Source: an uncultured Brachyspira sp. (lineage in GTDB: Bacteria; Spirochaetota; Brachyspiria; Brachyspirales; Brachyspiraceae). Taken from it: DNA of 24,618 nucleotides. Positions 14,625 to 21,454 of the stretch are shown one piece after another; the first letter of the stretch is position 1, and every line of letters begins with the position of its first letter. The notes below the pieces were generated by a model. It saw only the letters and a program-made list of their open reading frames with translations. It had not been told where the DNA came from and did no database searches. Location: contig NZ_CASEGO010000035.1 in NCBI RefSeq assembly GCF_949287625.1, forward strand, positions 1 through 24,618. Reading direction: 5' to 3'. Made by a program: the position numbers and the translations under genes.

Positions 14625-16124
14625 TCAATCCTTTATATCAATACTATAATCTTTCAAAGTATCAAGTATTAAAAGCATTGATATTTCATCTTGATTTGTT
14701 AAATCGTATTTATCTATATTGATTATATTTTTTATAGCATTCTGACTTCTTCCAGATATAAATAAAACATCATCATTTTTTAAAGCAGGCATTATTCTGC
14801 TTAATGAGTTTACATTCCAGAAAATTATAGTAGGAAGTTTATAATTATTTTTATTAAATATTTCTTTCCAATATTCAAAGTTAGTTTTATTTCTCCATTC
14901 GCATTGATTAAATTCCATATCAGAAATTATTATTATATATTTAGGAAGTTCTTCCTGCGGTACATGATTTTTTACAGCAGTATCAAGCAAGGCTTTGAAT
15001 ACAGAATCTATATTTGTACTGTAATCAACCGATGATCTTAAAACATAATCAACTATATCAACAATATTATCTATATTTGATATGTCATGCATTTTAGAAT
15101 TGCCGCAGAAATCTATAAAATGATTATGAAATGCAGATTTATTTAACTGTGCTATATATATTCCTAAAGCAACAGAACATATTAAAGGCTCACCATTCAA
15201 AGACATTCCCATACTTCCAGATACATCACATGCAACTATTGCATTTAAATTATTATCTCCAAAAATGTTCGGAAGATTTTTCCAAGTTAAATCGAATTCT
15301 TCTCTTCTCGATTTTTTATCTTCTTCGTCACAGTCTAAAATCTCTCTTATAACATCAAATGGAGTTAAGACGCTCGTATTTAATTTTACTTTTCCTAACT
15401 TTACATCTTCAAAAAAATTATTATATCTTTTTTCATCATTTCTAATAAATGCTTTAGAGTATTTTCTCATAGCAAGTGCAGGAACAGATGAATAATTAAA
15501 TGTATAATCTTTTTCTCTTAAATTATTTTCTATTATTTTTATTTTCTTTCTTAAAGCAGATAAAGTTTTTCTATATTCTTTACTATTTGTATTTAAAAGT
15601 TGTATTAATTCTTTTGCAATGCTTATTGTATTTTGTGATGATGTATTTTCACTAGGAAGCCATTTAGCAAGAAGTGAAACATTATCAGTAGTTTTATCTT
15701 TTTCTAATTGCTCTAATATTATATTTTTTGTGAAATCATAAATTTTTTTGTTTTGTCTGTTTTTATACCATATATAAATAATATCATCCCATCTTCCAAG
15801 CTCAGGTATAGTTTTTAAGATTTCTATTGCTGTTAGAGTATGATTTTGCCTAATCATAATATTTATATATTTTCTAAAAACTTCCCTCTCGCCAATACCT
15901 TTTCTTATATCTCTCAAATACATTATACATTTAGCTGTAAGTTCAGGACTTTCTCTCCAAGCGTCTATAAAATATTTTAATAATTCATCGCCTGTTTTTA
16001 GTCTGCTTGCTCCCATAGTTGCAAATAAATCTATTACACCGTTTAATGATGAAATATTAGTATCAGCAAAATTCTGCGTATAAGTTTTATTAAAAGAATC
16101 TTTAAGCAAATCTAAAAAAGACAT
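14625..16124 (-). CDS. DUF2828/Ro60-like protein with vWA domain
   Basis: A 499-aa cytosolic protein. Residues 1-270 are helical, with the DUF2828 signatures LFATMGASR (33-41), LLAKWLPSENTSS (151-163) and VPALAMRKYSKAF (214-226), plus Arg/Lys-rich helices. Residues 292-480 form a von Willebrand A domain whose metal site is intact: DVSGSM with D300, S302 and S304, then T370 and D402. This is the architecture of Ro60/Rsr, a ring-shaped RNA-binding repeat domain closed by a vWA domain, which binds Y RNAs and handles structured RNA. I recall DUF2828 as being related to TROVE, but that it binds RNA here is inference. The start has an excellent AAGGAGT. Two small-RNA candidates lie just upstream on the same strand. 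It is unrelated in sequence to the GTA genes. Confidence 0.8.
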   Translation of the reverse strand: MSFLDLLKDSFNKTYTQNFADTNISSLNGVIDLFATMGASRLKTGDELLKYFIDAWRESPELTAKCIMYLRDIRKGIGEREVFRKYINIMIRQNHTLTAIEILKTIPELGRWDDIIYIWYKNRQNKKIYDFTKNIILEQLEKDKTTDNVSLLAKWLPSENTSSQNTISIAKELIQLLNTNSKEYRKTLSALRKKIKIIENNLREKDYTFNYSSVPALAMRKYSKAFIRNDEKRYNNFFEDVKLGKVKLNTSVLTPFDVIREILDCDEEDKKSRREEFDLTWKNLPNIFGDNNLNAIVACDVSGSMGMSLNGEPLICSVALGIYIAQLNKSAFHNHFIDFCGNSKMHDISNIDNIVDIVDYVLRSSVDYSTNIDSVFKALLDTAVKNHVPQEELPKYIIIISDMEFNQCEWRNKTNFEYWKEIFNKNNYKLPTIIFWNVNSLSRIMPALKNDDVLFISGRSQNAIKNIINIDKYDLTNQDEISMLLILDTLKDYSIDIKD

Positions 16125-16134
16125 AATGATACTC

Positions 16135-16180
16135 CTTAATAAAAAATATTCTATGCCTATTAATTAAATAAGCATAGAAT
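16135..16180 (-). terminator. leader terminator/attenuator before the DUF2828 gene
   Basis: attctatgc (16148-16156) pairs perfectly with gcatagaat (16172-16180) across a 15-base loop. On the minus strand the stem is followed by ATTTTTTATTAAGG, which runs straight into the ribosome site of the DUF2828 gene. It could end small-RNA transcription and limit read-through into the gene. The stem is A/U-rich, so termination may be partial. Confidence 0.55.
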
Positions 16181-16275
16181 AAAAAAACTAGACACGATAT
16201 ATACCATTAAAAAATGGCTGAAGGGAGTCAATCCTTCTATAAAATGGTGACTTAATAAATTGCTGTTCGTGTCTA
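16181..16275 (-). ncRNA. candidate small RNA 1 (Y-RNA-like), next to the DUF2828 gene
   Basis: On the minus strand the 5' end TAGACACGA (16275-16267) pairs perfectly with TCGTGTCTA (16197-16189), so the ends close in a 9-bp stem, followed by GTTTTTTT. Inside are GAAGG/CCTTC with an 8-base loop ATTGACTC, and CCATT/AATGG with a UUUU loop. AGTCA before the first hairpin could pair with TGACT in its loop as a pseudoknot. The motif AACAGCAA follows the 5' stem strand, as in RNA 2. Paired ends with a U tail are the layout of Y RNAs. About 87-95 nt long. Confidence 0.55.
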
Positions 16276-16290
16276 AAAAATTATTATTGC

Positions 16291-16357
16291 AAAAATAAAA
16301 ACTAGATTCCATTTTGTCCAGTCTTTATGGATTATATTATTTTGCTGTTGGAATCTA
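16291..16357 (-). ncRNA. candidate small RNA 2 (Y-RNA-like), promoter-proximal
   Basis: On the minus strand TAGATTCCA (16357-16349) pairs perfectly with TGGAATCTA (16311-16303), followed by GTTTTTATTTTT. The interior has a possible TCCA/TGGA hairpin. It shares with RNA 1 the opening TAGA, the AACAGCAA motif next to the 5' stem strand, and the closing TCTAG plus U run, while the stem sequences differ. The change of stem sequence with kept pairing argues for selection on structure. The promoter at 16363-16391 would start transcription at about its first base. Confidence 0.55.
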
Positions 16358-16362
16358 CTTCT

Positions 16363-16391
16363 ATTTTATTATTTAGTATCAATTTTGTCAA
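16363..16391 (-). promoter_or_regulatory. near-consensus promoter of the small-RNA/DUF2828 locus
   Basis: On the minus strand TTGACA (16386-16391), a 17-base spacer, and TAAAAT (16363-16368). The -35 box is perfect and the spacing ideal. The expected start, about 6-7 bases past the -10 box, is 16356-16357, which is the first base of the terminal stem of RNA 2. Confidence 0.7.
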
Positions 16392-16479
16392 TATAAAATG
16401 CCGCCATAACATTTTAAAATAAAATAATTTGAAGTTAGATTCTTATATAAATTTGCAGCAATACTAATATAAAAACTAA

Positions 16480-16567
16480 GCTGTTATATCGGTAAACCGT
16501 ATTTTATAATATTTTGAATACTAAGCATATATGATTTAAATTAAAACTTAAATATTATAATAACAGC
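16480..16567 (-). terminator. structured 3' region after the DUF3592 gene (terminator or third small RNA)
   Basis: On the minus strand GCTGTTAT (16567-16560) pairs with ATAACAGC (16487-16480). Nested inside are an 11-bp helix TTATAATATTT/AAATATTATAA and a small CGGT/ACCG hairpin. It ends in TTAGTTTTTATATT. It begins 8 bases after the stop of the DUF3592 gene, so it is most simply that gene's 3' structure. Its terminally paired, U-tailed form resembles the two RNAs next door. Confidence 0.45.
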
Positions 16568-16574
16568 AATGTAG

Positions 16575-16994
16575 CTATCTATCTTTATTTACAATAAAAA
16601 GTCCAAAATAAATTATTAGCAATCCTATAACAAGGCTTAATATATAAGAAATAGTATCAGAAAGTGGAAGTTTTATATTTTTTGGTTCATCAGCATCATA
16701 CCATAAAGGCAATTCATCGCCTACTTTTCTAAATGGATAATAACTTCTTCGAGTAACATATAATGTTCCGTATTTATTAGCTTCATAACTTATTACCATT
16801 ACCTTTTTATATCCAGTTTTTCTATGGTTATATACTATTTTTTTTCTATCTAACTCTTCAACCACTCCTACAGTATGAATATAATCTCTTGTATTAATAA
16901 AGGAAAACAATCCCCTTACACCATCTAAAGTTAAAACTATTCCTGCAAAAAATATTAATATTTTTGTTATAATTAAAAATCTTTTTTTATACAT
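16575..16994 (-). CDS. DUF3592-type membrane protein
   Basis: A 139-aa protein with two membrane segments: about 8-28 (ITKILIFFAGIVLTLDGV) and about 112-133 (YILSLVIGLLIIYFGLFIV). Between them is an extracytoplasmic or cytoplasmic loop with the DUF3592 pattern: a VGVVEEL strand, paired aromatic strands containing TLYVTRRSYYPFRKVGDELPLWYDADEP, where the GDELPLWYD turn is most typical. Function is unknown. The ribosome site GGAG is good. It lies 68 bases after plsY on the same strand and may be co-transcribed with der and plsY. The structure at 16480-16567 probably ends its transcript. Confidence 0.75.
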   Translation of the reverse strand: MYKKRFLIITKILIFFAGIVLTLDGVRGLFSFINTRDYIHTVGVVEELDRKKIVYNHRKTGYKKVMVISYEANKYGTLYVTRRSYYPFRKVGDELPLWYDADEPKNIKLPLSDTISYILSLVIGLLIIYFGLFIVNKDR

Positions 16995-17062
16995 TATTAT
17001 AACTCCAATATTTTCTAATATTTTTAAGATTGTAACAGACTTACAAAAATATAAATAATTAA

Positions 17063-17707
17063 TTATTTTTTAGAAAAACTATTTTCTTCACCTTTAAGCA
17101 TTCTTTTATAATTGGGTATATGCTTTATTATTATGAATATAGCAAGAAGTATAGCTATAGGAAGAAGAACAATATAATTTATATTAAAAAATATTCTGTA
17201 TAAGAAATTAGCCTTAAAATATAAAATACTCAAAACTATAGGAAAAGCTATAGCCCCGCAAGTAGAACCTATAGCAACAGTTTTTTTGGAAGCAAATAAT
17301 CCTATAAAGAAAAATACCATAGTAATAAGAAGGCTTACAGGAGCAAGCATAAACATAGAGCCTGCACTTGTAGCAACACCCTTACCGCCTTTAAATCCCA
17401 AAAATATAGAAAATACATGCCCAAGTATAGAAGCCGCAGCACATACCGCTAGAATATAGCTATGAGTAGAAACAATATCAGCAAGTATAAAAGAAGGTAC
17501 TAATACAGCAATCATACCCTTTCCTATATCAAGTATATAGGCAGCAATGCCTGCTTTCTTTCCGCATACACGAAGAACATTGCTAGCACCGGGGTTGCAG
17601 CTTCCCTCTTTTCTTACATCATGTCCGTTTATTTTTCCTATTATAAATGAAAAAGGAATAGCTCCTATTATATAGGATACAGCTATACTTATAATAATTT
17701 TTAACAT
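17063..17707 (-). CDS. plsY: glycerol-3-phosphate acyltransferase PlsY
   Basis: A 214-aa integral membrane enzyme that transfers the acyl group from acyl-phosphate to glycerol-3-phosphate, the first step of phospholipid synthesis. The three PlsY motifs are visible: GSCNPGASNVLR (about 36-47), the DIGKGMIAV region (about 61-70), and GHVFSIFLGFKGGKGVATSAG (about 95-115). Hydrophobic segments between them fit the usual five-helix topology; family members are about 190-215 aa. It starts 6 bases after der, with GGAGG as ribosome site inside the end of der, so the two form an operon. Confidence 0.95.
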   Translation of the reverse strand: MLKIIISIAVSYIIGAIPFSFIIGKINGHDVRKEGSCNPGASNVLRVCGKKAGIAAYILDIGKGMIAVLVPSFILADIVSTHSYILAVCAAASILGHVFSIFLGFKGGKGVATSAGSMFMLAPVSLLITMVFFFIGLFASKKTVAIGSTCGAIAFPIVLSILYFKANFLYRIFFNINYIVLLPIAILLAIFIIIKHIPNYKRMLKGEENSFSKK

Positions 17708-17713
17708 AATATT

Positions 17714-19177
17714 TTAACCTCCATACTTTTTACCCCGTTTCCTGAAATTAAGAATAATCGGAGTACCTCTGAAATCAAACATCTCTCTAAATCTATTTTC
17801 TAAATATCTTTTATAATGCGAATTTAATTTATGCGGATGATTGCAAAATACAGCAAAAGCAGGCGGATTTACTCCAGTCTGAGTAACATAAAAAATCTTA
17901 AAGGGATTTCCTCCTGCAGATATAGTATACTCTCTGGTAGCTCTGACCATAGTCTCTGTAAGAGCATGAGTTTCAAATCTCTGCATTCTAGTTTTTGCCA
18001 CACGTACAGCAAGCGATAAAAGTTTTTCAGCGTCATTTTTTCTAGCAGCACAAACCCTAGCATAAAATGCATAATTAAGTATAGGAAAAGCACTTTTCAT
18101 ATATGCCTCATAATCATTCCAAGTAGTACCCTTCTCTCTTATATCCCATTTGTTTGCAGCTATTACAATGCCCTTCTTTCTCTCTATTATAAGATTGGCG
18201 ATTGTTTTATCTTGATCAGTTAAACCTTCAAATACATCAAGCATTAGTATGCATACATCTGAAGATTCTATCGCTTTTATTGCTCTGTTTACACTGTAGT
18301 ATTCAACATCAGTATTAACGTTCTTCTTTTTTCTTATACCAGCAGTATCTACAAGACAAATATCATCGCCTTTAAAATTAAACGTTTCATCTATAGCATC
18401 GCGAGTTGTACCTGCAATATCCGAAACTATACTTCTGTCTTTGCCTATCAATGTATTTAATAAAGTAGATTTACCAGCATTAGGCTTACCTACTATTGCT
18501 ATATTTATAATTTTATTTTCATCTTCTTCTATTTCTTCTATTATGCTTTCTTCATCATATTCACCATCTTCATCTAACAATTCATCATATTCAATATCTG
18601 CTTTTTTTGAATTGTATGAACTTTTATTACTCTCTTTTATATTATTTATCTGCTCTTCTCTTTCAGATTCTAAATCAACACCTATTCTCTCAAGCACTTC
18701 AAGTATTTTCTCTCTCAAATCATCAATACCATTATTATGCTCGGCACTTATAGGAACTACATCATTTATACCTAGAGAATAAAATTCATTAATCAAATTG
18801 TTATGAGAATCAGCATCTACTTTATTAATTACAAGTATGATTGGCTTTCCAGATTTTCTTATAATATTAATAAAGTGTCTGTCATCAGGGTGGCTTTGAT
18901 GAGCGTCTACTAAAAATAGTAATATGTCTGCATCTTCTGCAGCGGTTTTTAATGCCTTCTCTCTTACTTTTTCATTTAAAGTATCATCGCTTATATCAAG
19001 AAGTCCTCCAGTATCAAATACATTAAAAGCTATATCATCAATATATGCTAAAGACATACTTATATCTCTGGTAACTCCTGCAGTAGGATCAACTATAGAT
19101 TTTCTTCTTCCAGCAAATCTGTTAAACAATGTAGACTTACCAACATTAGGTCTTCCAAGTATAGCGATATTTTTCAT
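17714..19177 (-). CDS. der: ribosome-assembly GTPase Der (EngA)
   Basis: A 487-aa protein with tandem GTPase domains. The first has GRPNVGKST (8-16), then DTGG and NKVD (about 119-122); the second has GKPNAGKST, DTAG and NKWD. A C-terminal KH-like domain ends in RNFRKRGKKYGG-type basic residues. Der is needed for 50S subunit maturation. An acidic linker joins the two GTPase domains (about 165-220, with DELLDEDGEYDEESI) and looks longer than in most Der proteins; many bacterial Der linkers are short. The gene heads an operon with plsY. Its ribosome site is weak (AAAGG). Confidence 0.96.
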   Translation of the reverse strand: MKNIAILGRPNVGKSTLFNRFAGRRKSIVDPTAGVTRDISMSLAYIDDIAFNVFDTGGLLDISDDTLNEKVREKALKTAAEDADILLFLVDAHQSHPDDRHFINIIRKSGKPIILVINKVDADSHNNLINEFYSLGINDVVPISAEHNNGIDDLREKILEVLERIGVDLESEREEQINNIKESNKSSYNSKKADIEYDELLDEDGEYDEESIIEEIEEDENKIINIAIVGKPNAGKSTLLNTLIGKDRSIVSDIAGTTRDAIDETFNFKGDDICLVDTAGIRKKKNVNTDVEYYSVNRAIKAIESSDVCILMLDVFEGLTDQDKTIANLIIERKKGIVIAANKWDIREKGTTWNDYEAYMKSAFPILNYAFYARVCAARKNDAEKLLSLAVRVAKTRMQRFETHALTETMVRATREYTISAGGNPFKIFYVTQTGVNPPAFAVFCNHPHKLNSHYKRYLENRFREMFDFRGTPIILNFRKRGKKYGG

Positions 19178-19311
19178 TTATAAAAACCTTTATATAATCA
19201 AGTGTAAATAAAATAATATCATAGTTTTGAATATATTGCTATTATATTTTTATTATAATATTTAGCATAGATAAAATACATTATATCTGATAAAAACATT
19301 ATTAAAAAATA

Positions 19312-19343
19312 AAAAAGCCCGTAAAGTAAATTACAGGCTTTTT
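19312..19343 (-). terminator. terminator of the first chemoreceptor gene
   Basis: aaaaagcccgtaa and ttacaggcttttt pair with one mismatch around agtaaa. On the minus strand the stem is followed by TTTTATTTTTTAAT. It lies 18 bases after the chemoreceptor stop and upstream of der, isolating the two units. Confidence 0.75.
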
Positions 19344-19360
19344 CAAAATATATAAATAAT

Positions 19361-21211
19361 TTACTGAACCTTAAAGAAAGATACAACCTCTTCCAAATGA
19401 TTAGCCTGTTCAAGAAGCGATTTTGATGCTGCAGTAGCCTCTTCTACTAAAGAAGCATTCTGCTGAGTTATACCATCCATTTTTGATACTGCTGTATTAA
19501 CCTGATCCACTCCTGCTTCCTGTTCTACTGCTGTCTGGCTAATATCGCTCATAATTTTTGAAGTTTCTTCTATTTTTATTTCTATGTCTCTAAATATATC
19601 CTGAGAATGTCTTGCCATTTCTGCTGATTTATTTATTTTTTCGTAAATATCCTCTATAAGCACTGTAATGTCTTTAGCTGAAGTCTGAGAGTTTTGTGCT
19701 AAGTTTCTTACCTCGCTTGCTACTACCGCAAAGCCTTTGCCCTGATCTCCTGCACGGGCTGCTTCTACTGCCGCATTCAAAGCAAGTATATTAGTCTGAA
19801 AAGCAATATCTTCTATAACTTTAGTGATATCTTTAATCTTAGCACTTGCTGCATAAACATCTTCTATCATACTGGTAGTATTTGCTATAACACTTCCGCC
19901 TTCAGCAACAGCATTTCTTGAAGCTATCATAACATTATTTCCGTCTACTGAGTTCTGTGCTGATGATTTTATAGTAGAAGCCATCTCTTCCATAGAAGAA
20001 GCTGTCTCTTCCAAGCTTGATGCCTGATACTCCGTTCTCTTTGCCAAGTCTTCACTGCCTTTATGAAGTTCCGAAGCGGCACTTGCTATCTCTTTTGAAG
20101 CTGTAAGAACTTCAGAAATTACCTCTACAAATCGGTTTCTCATAATATCAAATGAATTAGATAACTCTCCTATCTCATCCTCTTTTTTCGATAATTGAGA
20201 TTTAAACATAAAATTACCCTTCGCCATCTCCTGAGCTTCATCAACTATATTCTTTATAGGTTTAATAGTTTTTCCTATATAAAATCCAGATACCAAAGAA
20301 GAAATAATAACGCCTGCTATACCTAATAATATACCTATAATAGTCATTTTCTTGCTTTCTGCATACAATAAATCATGCGTAATTCCAGCCATCATAAACC
20401 AAGGCTGAGTTTTCATCTTTTTAAAAAATGCTGTTCTGTTAACATCATTGAAATTATACCTGAATATGCCAGATGACTGACCTGCAGGAGGCATTAATGA
20501 AGCATTTGGAACAATGCCTATAGTATCATTAATATTATGATATACGCACTGCAAATCATCTTCATTTAATACAAATATACTCTTGGCTTCTGATAATTCA
20601 TTTCTAGCATCTTCTAAAGTTTCATTTATAATCCTTGACCAATCAACAAAAGCTACAAAACTTCCTATAAGCTCATTTTCCAAATTATAAATGGAATGCA
20701 CTAAAGGAAGAACATATCCTTTATTTATATCAGACTTGTATATATTATCGCTTGCAGCATGATCATATCCTGAATCTGCAAACTCTTTCCACATTTTAGG
20801 ATAAGCTGAAGACATATCAAGTCCTGCATTTTTAGTATCTCCGTTGTAAGATTCTATTACTTTACCGTCTAAGCCTATCAAATCTAATGTTAATATATAA
20901 TCATTATTACCAAATAAATTTACCATAGTATTTATAGTTCTTTCTCTTAGAGCTTCGTTTCTTGTCTGCATATATTCCACTATTGTAGGTATTCTTGAAT
21001 ATACATCCATAATGAGTAATTGATCATTAAGTATATTATCCAATAATGTAGAATAACCATTAACCGAAGTTTCAAACCCTGAATATACCGCATTATTTAT
21101 AGCCTTATTAGCTATTCTTATTGAAGTGAAAATTATTGTAAAAGATAATATTATGATAACGATATTAACTATTAAAGGAATTTTTACAACTATACTATTA
21201 AATCTTCTCAT
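19361..21211 (-). CDS. methyl-accepting chemotaxis protein 1
   Basis: A 616-aa chemoreceptor. A first membrane helix (about 8-30) leads into a periplasmic double-Cache-like sensor (about 35-275, with YILTLDLIGLDGKVIESY and GSFVAFVDWSRI segments). A second helix (about 282-305) and a HAMP domain (about 306-360) follow. The cytoplasmic signalling hairpin has its tip at IAFQTNILALNAAVEAARAG, the CheA/CheW contact site. The C-terminus is FFKVQ, without a CheR-tethering pentapeptide. Its own promoter (21312-21340) and a leader of about 95 bases with a 12-bp hairpin precede it. It is paralogous to the next gene: the signalling halves are almost identical, the sensors differ. The ligand cannot be predicted. 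I recall chemoreceptor genes beside VSH-1, so the neighbourhood may be ancestral. Confidence 0.95.
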   Translation of the reverse strand: MRRFNSIVVKIPLIVNIVIIILSFTIIFTSIRIANKAINNAVYSGFETSVNGYSTLLDNILNDQLLIMDVYSRIPTIVEYMQTRNEALRERTINTMVNLFGNNDYILTLDLIGLDGKVIESYNGDTKNAGLDMSSAYPKMWKEFADSGYDHAASDNIYKSDINKGYVLPLVHSIYNLENELIGSFVAFVDWSRIINETLEDARNELSEAKSIFVLNEDDLQCVYHNINDTIGIVPNASLMPPAGQSSGIFRYNFNDVNRTAFFKKMKTQPWFMMAGITHDLLYAESKKMTIIGILLGIAGVIISSLVSGFYIGKTIKPIKNIVDEAQEMAKGNFMFKSQLSKKEDEIGELSNSFDIMRNRFVEVISEVLTASKEIASAASELHKGSEDLAKRTEYQASSLEETASSMEEMASTIKSSAQNSVDGNNVMIASRNAVAEGGSVIANTTSMIEDVYAASAKIKDITKVIEDIAFQTNILALNAAVEAARAGDQGKGFAVVASEVRNLAQNSQTSAKDITVLIEDIYEKINKSAEMARHSQDIFRDIEIKIEETSKIMSDISQTAVEQEAGVDQVNTAVSKMDGITQQNASLVEEATAASKSLLEQANHLEEVVSFFKVQ

Positions 21212-21257
21212 AGATAAATACTCTCTTTAAAATAAAAAACTAGATATATAAAAATAG

Positions 21258-21288
21258 TTATTATTTAATAATAAAAATTAAATAATAA
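21258..21288 (-). promoter_or_regulatory. 12-bp hairpin in the leader of chemoreceptor 1
   Basis: ttattatttaat (21258-21269) pairs perfectly with attaaataataa (21277-21288) over a 7-base loop. It is all A/U and lies within the predicted transcript, about 50 bases before the start codon. Confidence 0.4.
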
Positions 21289-21311
21289 AAACTGCGACAC
21301 TATGAATAGTT

Positions 21312-21340
21312 AGTATAGTTCAATTATTTAAAAAAGTCAA
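21312..21340 (-). promoter_or_regulatory. promoter of chemoreceptor 1
   Basis: On the minus strand TTGACT (21335-21340), a 17-base spacer, TATACT (21312-21317). Transcription should start near 21305, giving a leader of about 95 bases. It resembles the promoter of the second chemoreceptor (TTGACT, 17 bases, TATCAT). Confidence 0.65.
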
Positions 21341-21412
21341 TAGTACTGAATATAAATATTTTATAGTAATTAGCGAAATACAAAAAACGAACTTTGCATA
21401 GTATAAAATTAA

Positions 21413-21454
21413 AAAGTGATAAAATATTATTTTTATATAATATTATTTCACTTT
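21413..21454 (-). terminator. terminator of chemoreceptor 2, overlapping its stop
   Basis: aaagtga (21413-21419) pairs with tcacttt, and a second A/T helix continues inside past a 3-base internal loop. On the minus strand TTTTTAATTTT follows. The hairpin includes the last codons and the stop at 21443-21445. Confidence 0.45.

Noticed and set aside
16181..16275. tRNA or tmRNA-like element based on the GG-ATTGACTC-CC arm
   Set aside because: The loop resembles a T arm only loosely; there is no acceptor stem, anticodon arm or CCA.
18441..18782. Plus-strand open frame of 113 codons antisense to der
   Set aside because: It is the shadow of the Der coding sequence; Der motifs are intact on the other strand.
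19219..19413. 64-codon minus-strand frame over the end of chemoreceptor 1 and its terminator
   Set aside because: It overlaps the real gene in another frame and runs through the terminator hairpin.
21212..21290. A fourth terminally paired small RNA in the chemoreceptor 1 leader, because it also contains ATCTAGTTTTTT
   Set aside because: No complementary 5' strand pairs with the ATATCTAG end; the simple hairpin at 21258-21288 explains the structure.
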